A stretch of 6,389 bases of DNA from the NCBI GenBank assembly GCA_024636395.1, contig JAGXHD010000111.1:1-6389 (forward strand). Direction: 5' to 3'. The stretch comes from Sulfitobacter sp. Its GTDB lineage: Bacteria > Pseudomonadota > Alphaproteobacteria > Rhodobacterales > Rhodobacteraceae. Made by a program: the position numbers and the translations under genes. The notes below the pieces were generated by a model. It had not been told where the DNA came from, did not search any database, and saw nothing but the letters and a program-made list of their open reading frames with translations. Of this stretch, positions 1-5,599 are shown piece after piece. Every line of letters begins with the position of its first letter. Position 1 is the stretch's first letter.

Positions 1-356
1 ACTTCTCCGTCACCGCCTCCTGCCTCGCGCTTCTGACCGCCCCCTTCGGCTGGGTCGTGCCAACAGGCAGCACGATCGCGTTGCTCGTCACGGCAGGGCT
101 CATTGGCGGTGTGGCGCAAATTCTTGTCACCTCCGCCTACCGCTTCGGCTCCGTCTCGATGCTGGCGCCCTATGATTACACATCGATGCTGTTCGCCATT
201 GTTCTCGGCTACGTCCTGTTCGATGAATTGCCCACAGCCGTGATGCTCGCGGGCTCGGGTCTGGTGATCGTCGCAGGCGTTCTGGTGATCTGGCGCGAGC
301 GGCAACTGGGCATGGAGCGTGCCAAGGTGCGCGCCGTCAGCGAACCGAAATCCTGA
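1..356 (+). CDS. EamA/DMT-family membrane transporter, C-terminal part (5' end outside window)
   Basis: The reading frame is already open at base 3 and stops with TGA at 354-356, giving 117 visible residues; the start lies upstream of the window, and the GTG at 57 is an internal valine rather than a start. The protein is strongly hydrophobic, with about four membrane-spanning stretches. The final part has the look of the second EamA repeat of drug/metabolite transporters: a helix containing AQILVTSAYRFGS, then SMLAPYDYTSMLFAIVLGY, a short loop with FDELP, and a last helix ending in VIWRERQ. A charged cytoplasmic tail (ERAKVRAVSEPKS) closes the protein. The family exports or exchanges small metabolites across the inner membrane, but the substrate cannot be read from sequence. 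The stop is only 23 bases before cobO, so the two genes are probably co-transcribed; whether that implies a functional link is unknown. Confidence 0.85.
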   Translation, partial: FSVTASCLALLTAPFGWVVPTGSTIALLVTAGLIGGVAQILVTSAYRFGSVSMLAPYDYTSMLFAIVLGYVLFDELPTAVMLAGSGLVIVAGVLVIWRERQLGMERAKVRAVSEPKS

Positions 357-379
357 ATATCAACAGATTGGACCTCCCC

Positions 380-979
380 ATGACCGACGACATCGATCAC
401 AAGCAAAAGATGCAGGCCGTACAGGCAAAGCAGCGCGAGAAGGTATCCGAACTGAAAGACCCCGAGAAGGGTCTGGTGCTGGTCCATACCGGCAACGGAA
501 AAGGTAAATCCTCGTCGGCCTTCGGCGTGATCATCCGCGCTTTGGGGTGGAAGCAAAAGGTCGGCGTCATCCAGTTCATCAAGGGGACGTGGATCACCGG
601 AGAGCGGCAGTTCTTCAACCGGCTGGGAGAGGTCACTTGGCACACGATGGGCGAGGGCTTTACCTGGGATACCCAAGACAAGGACCGCGATATCGCTGCC
701 GCTGCGGCAGCCTTCGCGAAGGGACGGGAGATGATGGAAAGCGGCGACTACGATCTCATCGTGATGGACGAGATCAATATCGCGCTGCGCTATGATTACC
801 TGTCGGTCGAAGAAGTGATTGCGGGCCTTGAAGCGCGCGACAAGCGGACCGGCGTGATCCTCACGGGGCGCGACGCCAAGCCCGCGCTGTGCGATTACGC
901 AGATCTTGTTACCGAGATGACAGAGCTGAAACATCCCTTCCAGAACGGCATCAAAGCGCAGCGCGGCGTGGATTTCTGA
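380..979 (+). CDS. cobO: Corrinoid adenosyltransferase (cob(I)yrinic acid a,c-diamide adenosyltransferase)
   Basis: The protein has 199 residues, the usual size for CobO/BtuR/CobA, an ATP-dependent cytoplasmic enzyme that transfers the adenosyl group to the cobalt of corrinoids in adenosylcobalamin synthesis or salvage. Visible signatures are the P-loop TGNGKGKSSS at residues 37-46, the following QFIKGTWITGER (65-76), the acidic VMDEINIALRY stretch (118-128, with Asp120-Glu121), TGRDAKPAL (162-170) and the typical C-terminal KHPFQNGIKAQRGVDF. The hydrophilic N-terminus with repeated Lys/Glu is also typical. I chose ATG at 380 because it gives MTDD, like related proteins; a TTG at 368 is in frame but less likely. 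No good Shine-Dalgarno sequence precedes either start, so translation may depend on the upstream transporter message. No other cobalamin gene is in the window, so the gene lies apart from any main cob cluster that may exist. Confidence 0.93.
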   Translation: MTDDIDHKQKMQAVQAKQREKVSELKDPEKGLVLVHTGNGKGKSSSAFGVIIRALGWKQKVGVIQFIKGTWITGERQFFNRLGEVTWHTMGEGFTWDTQDKDRDIAAAAAAFAKGREMMESGDYDLIVMDEINIALRYDYLSVEEVIAGLEARDKRTGVILTGRDAKPALCDYADLVTEMTELKHPFQNGIKAQRGVDF

Positions 980-1092
980 CAGGCACATACTTCTGCGTAT
1001 GTTGAAAAATCTCGCGTGCCAGAAAACCCGTGTTAGCCTGCCGCTACCGACAGAGCGAATCGCCCCGCCAGAGGGCGCGCCTGTTCAACAGT

Positions 1093-1097
1093 GGAGG
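1093..1097 (+). promoter_or_regulatory. Shine-Dalgarno GGAGG that fixes the cyclase start
   Basis: A perfect GGAGG lies six bases upstream of the ATG at 1104. The alternative in-frame ATG at 999 would add a 35-residue, poorly conserved-looking extension ahead of the signal peptide and has no comparable ribosome binding site, so 1104 is the better start. Confidence 0.85.
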
Positions 1098-1103
1098 ATT
1101 GAC

Positions 1104-2051
1104 ATGACATTCAAGAAAATCACGGCGCTCTGCCTTGGTCTCACCCTCGGCGCCGGCGCCGCAATGGCCGACTGCACGTCGACCAGCCAGTGGGGTGCGG
1201 AAGACACCCTGGGCTCCGCCAATCTGGTGACACCGGAGCGGACGCTGGCCGCAGCAGCCCTGATCAAGCAAGGCAAATCCATGCCGCTCGGAATCGCCAT
1301 CGGGCCGAACACCCCCGCCTTCCCGCCGCGTTCGCTGAACCTCCAAATCGTGCAGCCGAACCAGCAGGGCGGACAGAAGCTTTCCGGCTTTGGCTATGAG
1401 GGCAATTACAACGACGACATCTTGCAAACATGGATCGGTATCGGATCCCAGCTCGATGGCCTGGGGCATCTGGGCGAAGGGGGTCACTACTACAATTGCC
1501 TGGATGAAAAAGAGATCAGCGCGATCACCGGACTAACCAAACTCGGCACCCATGCAGTACCACCGCTGGTGGGGCGCGCGGTGATCCTAGATATGGCGGC
1601 ACAGGCGGGCGTAGACGTGATGGGTGCTGGCGATCATTTCGGTGAAGCCGAGATCAAAGCCGCCGCCGAGGCGCAAGGCGTGACCATGGGCGAGGGTGAC
1701 ATCATCCTGTTCCATACCGGCTGGACCGAAGGGATGCTGGAAAGTGATCCGATGGCCTGGGGCGGTACGGAGCCGGGCCTGAACAATGCAGGCGCTGTTT
1801 ATATCGCGTCACTCAATCCGATGGCCGTGGGTGCGGATACCTGGGGATTGGAGCCGATCCCGGCACCTGATGGCGACAAGGTGTTCTATGGCCACGTCAC
1901 CCTGCTCAAGGAAAATGGGATCTACATTCTCGAGACGATGAACGTCGGTCCGTTGCTGCGCGAAGGTGTGAACGAATTCATGTTCGTGCTTGGCCAGCCG
2001 CGCATCGTTGGCACAGTGCAGGCGATGATCAATCCGGTAGCTCTGTACTAG
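1104..2051 (+). CDS. Exported cyclase family protein (kynurenine formamidase-like fold)
   Basis: From ATG 1104 the protein has 315 residues. Residues 1-22 form a signal peptide: MTFKK, a hydrophobic core ALCLGLTLGAGA, and a likely cleavage after AMA before DCTSTSQWG, so the mature enzyme is probably periplasmic. The mature part matches the cyclase superfamily (Pfam Cyclase, COG1878), which contains metal-dependent hydrolases such as kynurenine formamidase and isatin hydrolase. Visible family features are WGAEDTLGSANLVTPE near the N-terminus, GSQLDGLGHLG at 114-124, GHYYN at 127-131, GRAVILDM at 157-164, GDHFG at 176-180 and DIILFHTGW further on. In the usual HxGTHxDxPxH metal motif the second His is followed by x-Asp; here the aligned residue is Gln116, while Asp118 and His122 are kept. 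The actual substrate is unknown. The gene has its own Shine-Dalgarno sequence and a 124-base gap after cobO, and it is followed by hairpins at 2062-2120, so it may be monocistronic. Confidence 0.85.
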   Translation: MTFKKITALCLGLTLGAGAAMADCTSTSQWGAEDTLGSANLVTPERTLAAAALIKQGKSMPLGIAIGPNTPAFPPRSLNLQIVQPNQQGGQKLSGFGYEGNYNDDILQTWIGIGSQLDGLGHLGEGGHYYNCLDEKEISAITGLTKLGTHAVPPLVGRAVILDMAAQAGVDVMGAGDHFGEAEIKAAAEAQGVTMGEGDIILFHTGWTEGMLESDPMAWGGTEPGLNNAGAVYIASLNPMAVGADTWGLEPIPAPDGDKVFYGHVTLLKENGIYILETMNVGPLLREGVNEFMFVLGQPRIVGTVQAMINPVALY

Positions 2052-2061
2052 TAAAGATGTG

Positions 2062-2081
2062 GCGGGGCCATGAGGCCCCGC
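2062..2081. terminator. Perfect 8-bp hairpin in the convergent gap (candidate terminator)
   Basis: GCGGGGCC at 2062-2069 pairs perfectly with GGCCCCGC at 2074-2081 around an ATGA loop. It starts 11 bases after the cyclase stop. There is no T-run directly after it on the plus strand; on the minus strand the sequence beyond the stem contains only a short CTTT. It therefore resembles a terminator stem without the classic U-tract. Confidence 0.6.
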
Positions 2082-2083
2082 TA

Positions 2084-2120
2084 CGCGTACAAGCCGGATC
2101 TTCGATCGGGCTTGTACGCG
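2084..2120. terminator. Long 12-bp hairpin in the convergent gap (candidate bidirectional terminator)
   Basis: CGCGTACAAGCC at 2084-2095 is the exact reverse complement of GGCTTGTACGCG at 2109-2120. The inner GATC at 2097-2100 and GATC at 2104-2107 can extend the stem past one mismatch, leaving a three-base TTC loop. It sits two bases after the first hairpin and eight bases from the ilvE stop (ilvE runs leftward). A perfect stem works equally on either strand, and its position between two converging genes suits a two-way transcription barrier. No T-tract follows on either strand, so classic intrinsic termination is not assured; it could also protect mRNA 3' ends. Confidence 0.65.
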
Positions 2121-2127
2121 CCCTTAA

Positions 2128-2997
2128 TCAGGACCGCACGAGCTTCTCGTAGCTCTCAGCGATCTCGCGTGTGAGTGCGCCAACCTCGAAAGTATGCTCA
2201 CCAATCTGGCCCACGGGCGTCACTTCCGCCGCCGTGCCCGTCAACCAGCACTGCTCAAAGCCCGCCAACTCCTCCGCCATGATATGCCGCTCGTGCACGG
2301 TGATCCCGCGCTCGCGCAGCATCCCGATTACGGTCTGGCGTGTGATGCCGTTGAGAAAGCAGTCCGGGTCGGGCGTATGCACTTCTCCGTCCTTGACGAA
2401 AAAGATATTCGCCCCGGTCGCCTCGGCCACATAACCGCGATAATCGTACATCATAGCGTCAGAACATCCCTTGGCCTCGGCTGCATGCTTGGACATCGTA
2501 CAAATCATGTAGAGCCCCGCAGCCTTTGCGTGACAGGGGATCGTATCGGGCGCCGGGCGCTTCCATTTCGAGATATCGAGCTTCGCGCCCTTCATCTTCG
2601 CATCGCCGTAATACGCGCCCCACTCCCAGGCCGCAATTGCCACACGCACGGGGTTGCGTGCGGATGCGACCCCCATATCCTCGCCCGCACCACGCCATGC
2701 AATCGCACGCACATAGGCATCCTTCAAACCGGATGCGGCCAGCACTTCGGCTTTGGCGGCCTCGAGCTCGTCAATGCTGTAGGGGATCGTGAAATCGATC
2801 ATTTCGGCGGACCGCTTGAGGCGCTCGGAATGCTCGCGGCTTTTAAAGATCTTCCCGCTATACGCCCGCTCCCCTTCAAACACAGACGACGCATAGTGCA
2901 TCGCGTGGGTCAGGATGTGGACATTGGCATCCCGCCAAGGCACCATCTTTCCATCCATCCAGATGTGACCGTCCCTGTCATCATATCCGCCAGCCAT
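2128..2997 (-). CDS. ilvE: Branched-chain amino acid aminotransferase
   Basis: The product is 289 residues from the ATG at 2997, a fold-type IV PLP enzyme that reversibly transfers the amino group between glutamate and the keto acids of leucine, isoleucine and valine in the cytoplasm. Key residues line up with E. coli IlvE by eye: FKSREHSERLKRSAE with the phosphate-binding Arg59, Lys158 in PCHAKAAGLYM as the Schiff-base lysine, Glu192 in YVAEATGANIFFVKDG, LNGITRQTVIGMLRERGI, and WLTGTAAEVTPVGQIG near the end. The N-terminal GHIWMDGKMVPW and HYASSVFEGERAY are typical too. The TTG five codons upstream is in frame, but it falls inside the Shine-Dalgarno-like region, so ATG 2997 is preferred. The gene converges on the cyclase gene and diverges from petP. 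A D-amino acid aminotransferase or aminodeoxychorismate lyase would share the fold, but the length and the EGERAY and GTAAEVTPV stretches favour IlvE. Confidence 0.93.
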   Translation of the reverse strand: MAGGYDDRDGHIWMDGKMVPWRDANVHILTHAMHYASSVFEGERAYSGKIFKSREHSERLKRSAEMIDFTIPYSIDELEAAKAEVLAASGLKDAYVRAIAWRGAGEDMGVASARNPVRVAIAAWEWGAYYGDAKMKGAKLDISKWKRPAPDTIPCHAKAAGLYMICTMSKHAAEAKGCSDAMMYDYRGYVAEATGANIFFVKDGEVHTPDPDCFLNGITRQTVIGMLRERGITVHERHIMAEELAGFEQCWLTGTAAEVTPVGQIGEHTFEVGALTREIAESYEKLVRS

Positions 2998-3003
2998 CGT
3001 ATT

Positions 3004-3010
3004 TCCTTCC
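3004..3010 (-). promoter_or_regulatory. Shine-Dalgarno of ilvE
   Basis: Read on the minus strand this is GGAAGGA, ending six bases before the ATG at 2997. It overlaps the alternative TTG start at 3012-3010 and so supports the ATG as the true start. Confidence 0.8.
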
Positions 3011-3100
3011 AAAGCACATTACATTTTGCAAATATTGCGCCGCACTACCCCACAGGGATATATAGTTACGCCAAACCTGCCGCTGCCTAGCCTTTCGGGG

Positions 3101-3129
3101 TTGGAGTGTCAACAACACTGACATAAACT
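3101..3129 (+). promoter_or_regulatory. Candidate sigma-70-type promoter for petP-petR
   Basis: TTGGAG at 3101-3106 and TAAACT at 3124-3129 are separated by exactly 17 bases, fitting -35 and -10 boxes with four matches of six to consensus in each. A start of transcription near 3136 would leave a leader of about 25 bases before the petP ATG, with the ribosome binding site inside it. This is a pattern call from the sequence only. Confidence 0.45.
3105..3123. promoter_or_regulatory. Overlapping dyads between the petP promoter boxes (possible operator)
   Basis: Two perfect five-base inverted repeats overlap here: AGTGT (3105-3109) with ACACT (3115-3119), and TGTCA (3107-3111) with TGACA (3119-3123). 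They lie between the candidate -35 and -10 boxes, the place where a dimeric repressor would block RNA polymerase. MarR proteins often bind such dyads in their own promoter, so PetP autoregulation is a natural guess, but the arms are short and could arise by chance. Confidence 0.35.
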
Positions 3130-3160
3130 GCCGAGCATTACGATCCGCAGGGAGAGAATT

Positions 3161-3670
3161 ATGGACAGGCGTACATCCGGCCCCTCGAGTGGCGAGGCGC
3201 TGCTGTTTCTGACAGACGAACAGCTGCGGCAGGGCATTGAAGCGATGTTTTTCGCCTACCGCGGGTTCACCGCCGATCCGGACCGGATCCTAGCCGATCT
3301 CGCCTACGGGCGCGCGCACCACCGCGCTCTCCATTTTATCGGCCGCGCTCCCAGCACGACGGTCAACAATCTCCTGAACATCCTCGGCGTCACGAAGCAA
3401 TCGCTGAACCGTGTCTTGCGCACTTTGATCACGGATGGTCTTGTGGAGAGCAAGGTTGGCCGCACGGACAAGCGCGAGCGCCACCTGACCCTGACACAGG
3501 CGGGACGGACATTGGAACAAACCCTATCGGATGCTCAGCGCGCCCGCATGCGCGCCGCCTTCCGCGAGGCAGGGCCGGACGCTGTCGCCGGGTTTCGAAC
3601 CGTGCTGGAAGCGATGATGGATAATGAGATGCGCGCCAGCTACGGTCGCCTCAAAGACGCGACATCATGA
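3161..3670 (+). CDS. petP: MarR-family transcriptional regulator, PetP-like
   Basis: The protein has 169 residues and a winged helix-turn-helix of MarR type: the helical core STTVNNLLNILGVTKQSLNR (65-84) with the recognition helix continuing to TDGLVES, then the wing GRTDKRERHLTLTQAG (100-115), which carries the family's D-R...LT..G signature. A helical N-terminus (FLTDEQLRQGIEAMFFAYR) and C-terminus probably form the dimer interface. The start at ATG 3161 is supported by AGGGAG at 3149-3154, six bases upstream. The stop overlaps the petR start in ATGA at 3667-3670, indicating translational coupling. The sequence and the partnership with petR match PetP of Rhodobacter capsulatus, where petP and petR lie upstream of the cytochrome bc1 genes and petR is needed for growth by photosynthesis and respiration. 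Its ligand, if any, is unknown. Confidence 0.88.
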   Translation: MDRRTSGPSSGEALLFLTDEQLRQGIEAMFFAYRGFTADPDRILADLAYGRAHHRALHFIGRAPSTTVNNLLNILGVTKQSLNRVLRTLITDGLVESKVGRTDKRERHLTLTQAGRTLEQTLSDAQRARMRAAFREAGPDAVAGFRTVLEAMMDNEMRASYGRLKDATS

Positions 3671-4368
3671 GCGCACCCGACGCCCACCTGCTGATCGTGG
3701 ACGACGACGAGCGGATCCGCACGCTGCTTCAGAAATTCCTGATGCGCCACGGCTTTCTCGTCACCGCAGCGCGCGATGCGGCCCACGCGCGGCGCATCCT
3801 GTCGGGGCTGGAATTCGATATGATCGTGCTCGATGTGATGATGCCCGGCGAGGATGGCCTGACCCTCACCCGCGCATTGCGCGAAACATTGCGCACGCCG
3901 ATCCTGCTGCTCACCGCCAAGGGCGAGACTGAAAACCGCATCGAGGGTCTGGAAGCAGGCGCTGACGATTATCTTGGCAAACCCTTCGAGCCCAAGGAGT
4001 TGCTGCTGCGCATCAATGCGATTCTGCGCCGCATGCCGGAGGCTGCTCCGCGGGACAGCGCGCCAAAAGTGCTCAATCTTGGCCCGATCCGCTATGATAT
4101 GGAACGCGGCGAGATGTGGCAGGGCGAGGAGCTTGTCCGGCTCACTGCGACGGAAATCCAGCTGATGAAAATCTTTTCCGCCAAACCCGGCGAGGCGCTA
4201 AGCCGATCTAAGCTGGTGGAAGAGCTGGGCCGCGACCGGGGGCAGGCACAGGAACGCGCGGTAGATGTGCAGATTACGCGCCTGCGCCGCAAGATCGAGA
4301 GCGATCCCAAGCAGCCGCGCTACCTCCAGACCGTGCGCGGCGCGGGGTACATGCTCGCCCCCGATTAG
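3667..4368 (+). CDS. petR: OmpR-family two-component response regulator, PetR-like
   Basis: The 233-residue protein has a receiver domain at about residues 7-115 and a winged-helix DNA-binding domain at about 134-231. The receiver shows the acidic pocket Asp12-Asp13, the phosphoacceptor Asp56 in LDVMMPGEDG, Thr83 in LLTAKGE and Lys105 in YLGKPFEPKE, so it looks competent for phosphorylation. The effector domain has LTATEIQLMKIF, the recognition region with RAVDVQITRLRRKIE and the wing YLQTVRGAGYML, all typical of OmpR/PhoB. It starts inside the last codons of petP and has no clear ribosome binding site of its own, so its synthesis probably depends on petP translation. No histidine kinase is in the window, which leaves the signal source open; kinases encoded elsewhere, or control through PetP, are possible. 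Unlike in R. capsulatus, petABC does not follow directly. Confidence 0.9.
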   Translation: MSAPDAHLLIVDDDERIRTLLQKFLMRHGFLVTAARDAAHARRILSGLEFDMIVLDVMMPGEDGLTLTRALRETLRTPILLLTAKGETENRIEGLEAGADDYLGKPFEPKELLLRINAILRRMPEAAPRDSAPKVLNLGPIRYDMERGEMWQGEELVRLTATEIQLMKIFSAKPGEALSRSKLVEELGRDRGQAQERAVDVQITRLRRKIESDPKQPRYLQTVRGAGYMLAPD

Positions 4369-4420
4369 GCCCCCACGCCTGCATATCCGGAAAAATCACG
4401 CCTGATTACCGTGCCCCGCT

Positions 4421-4444
4421 GGTCATGCCCTGCATGGCCCTTTA
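4421..4444 (+). terminator. Candidate rho-independent terminator after petR
   Basis: GGTCATGC (4421-4428) and GCATGGCC (4432-4439) form an eight-pair stem with one G-T wobble around a three-base CCT loop, followed by CTTTAT. It lies 52 bases after the petR stop and 34 bases before the xseB start, so it would separate petP-petR from xseB-ispA-dxs. The T-run is short (three), so termination may be partial. The rest of the 4369-4477 gap shows only an eight-base direct repeat, CACGCCTG at 4374 and 4397; I could not pick out a convincing xseB promoter. Confidence 0.5.
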
Positions 4445-4477
4445 TGCAGCGCGCAACACAAGGCGAAAGAGAACACT

Positions 4478-4720
4478 ATGAGCGATACCCCCGTAAACGA
4501 GATGAGCTTCGAAGCAGCCATGAGCGAGCTTGAGGCAGTGCTCGGCAAGCTGGAGCGCGGCGACGTAGCGCTCGACGAGAGTATCACCCTCTATGAGCGC
4601 GGTGCGCTGCTGAAGGCGCGGTGCGAGACGAAGCTCAAGGAAGCCGAGGAAAAGGTCGCGGCAATCACGCTCGACGCAGACGGAAACCCAGCCGGATTGA
4701 AGCCCGTAGAAGGCCTCTAG
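4478..4720 (+). CDS. xseB: Exodeoxyribonuclease VII small subunit
   Basis: This 80-residue protein matches XseB in length and pattern: SFEAAMSELEAVLGKLERGD at residues 10-29, then VALDESITLYERGALLKARC and a Lys/Glu-rich helix with EAEEKVAAI. XseB is a small all-helical protein; several copies bind the large subunit XseA to form exonuclease VII, which cuts single-stranded DNA into short oligonucleotides during repair. XseA is not in the window, as is usual. The start at 4478 has only a weak AGAGA-type ribosome binding sequence upstream. The stop at 4718-4720 is one base before the ispA ATG, so the two are read from one message; placing xseB ahead of ispA and dxs is a common bacterial arrangement and implies no direct pathway link. 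Confidence 0.95.
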   Translation: MSDTPVNEMSFEAAMSELEAVLGKLERGDVALDESITLYERGALLKARCETKLKEAEEKVAAITLDADGNPAGLKPVEGL

Positions 4721-4721
4721 C

Positions 4722-5588
4722 ATGGGCCATTTTGCGCAGGCGCTGGGCGATGCGGGCCGTACCGCCACGCAGCGGATCGCCACGTCACTCGAAGGCACGA
4801 CCGGCCCCATCCGCGACGCGATGATCTATGCGACCGAAGGCGGCAAGGGGCTGCGCGGCTTTCTGGTCATTGAATCCGCCCGCCTGCATGGAATCGCGCC
4901 CCAAGATGCCGCGCCTGCCGCCGCCGCCATTGAGACGCTCCACGCCTATTCTCTGGTGCACGACGATCTGCCTTGCATGGACGACGACGATCTGCGCCGC
5001 GGCAGACCCACCGTGCACCGCAAATGGGACGAGGCGACAGCCGTTCTGGCCGGCGATGCGCTGCAAACGCTGGCTTTCGAGTTGGTGGCGCAAACCGTCT
5101 GCCCCGATGCCGCTAGGATCAAGCTCATCACGACCCTTGCGCAGGCTTCCGGCGTGCGCGGCATGGTCGGTGGTCAGGCACTCGATATCGCCGCAGAAAC
5201 AGCAGATGTGCCGCTCACGCTGGAGCAGATCATCACACTCCAGGCAGGCAAGACAGGTGCGCTCATCGAATGGGCCGCCACCGCCGGCCCTCATATGGCT
5301 CAAGCGGATGCAGCACCGCTGGGACAATATGCCCGCGCGCTGGGCCTCGCCTTCCAGATTGCCGATGATATCCTCGACGTCGAGGGTGATGTCGCTACAG
5401 TGGGAAAAGCCGTGGGAAAAGATGCGAGTGCGGGCAAGGCCACGTTTGTGTCACTGCTGGGCCTTGAGGGTGCCAAACAGCGCGCGCATGATCTGGTGAA
5501 CACTGCCTGTGAGGTCCTCGCACCCTATGGCACAGATGCCGATACACTGCGGGAGGCGGCACAGTTCGTCGTCGCGCGAAAAAGCTAG
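4722..5588 (+). CDS. ispA: Polyprenyl (farnesyl) diphosphate synthase
   Basis: The 288-residue protein is a trans-isoprenyl diphosphate synthase that joins dimethylallyl or geranyl diphosphate with isopentenyl diphosphate in the cytoplasm. It has the first aspartate-rich motif DDLPCMD at 81-87, RRGRPTVHRKWDEATAVLAGD at 92-112, GGQALDI at 150-156, AGKTGALI at 175-182 and the second aspartate-rich motif FQIADDILD at 211-219. The two extra residues inside the first motif and Tyr76 five places before it are the mark of bacterial type II farnesyl diphosphate synthases, favouring a C15 product; a geranylgeranyl product cannot be excluded. The N-terminal isopentenyl-binding motif reads GGKGLRG (40-46) instead of the common GGKRLRP, but Lys42 and Arg45, which contact the diphosphate in known structures, remain. 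AGAAGG at 4708-4713, inside xseB, serves as ribosome binding site. The product feeds quinones, carotenoids and undecaprenyl lipid. Confidence 0.94.
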   Translation: MGHFAQALGDAGRTATQRIATSLEGTTGPIRDAMIYATEGGKGLRGFLVIESARLHGIAPQDAAPAAAAIETLHAYSLVHDDLPCMDDDDLRRGRPTVHRKWDEATAVLAGDALQTLAFELVAQTVCPDAARIKLITTLAQASGVRGMVGGQALDIAAETADVPLTLEQIITLQAGKTGALIEWAATAGPHMAQADAAPLGQYARALGLAFQIADDILDVEGDVATVGKAVGKDASAGKATFVSLLGLEGAKQRAHDLVNTACEVLAPYGTDADTLREAAQFVVARKS

Positions 5589-5599
5589 GGACCGTACAC

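Noticed and set aside
209..988. A 259-codon minus-strand open frame opposite cobO
   Set aside because: Plus-strand CobO and the transporter are both well supported; the antisense product has no family features.
985..1002. ACATAC/GTATGT six-base hairpin just after cobO
   Set aside because: The stem is short and AT-rich with a six-base loop and is followed by A-rich, not T-rich, sequence; too weak to call a terminator.
999..1103. N-terminal extension of the cyclase from the ATG at 999
   Set aside because: It would place 35 residues before a typical signal peptide, and the strong GGAGG at 1093 points to ATG 1104.
3020..3075. AT-rich stretch with TATATA upstream of ilvE as a promoter
   Set aside because: A -10-like sequence is present on the minus strand, but I found no -35 box at a suitable distance, so no promoter is called there.
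2194..3090. A 298-codon open frame on the plus strand, antisense to ilvE
   Set aside because: Its product is rich in Arg, His and Pro with no recognisable domain, and it lies opposite a clear IlvE. Long antisense frames are common in GC-rich genes.
4785..5327. A 180-codon minus-strand open frame inside ispA
   Set aside because: It is antisense to a well-supported IspA and shows no domain or ribosome binding site.
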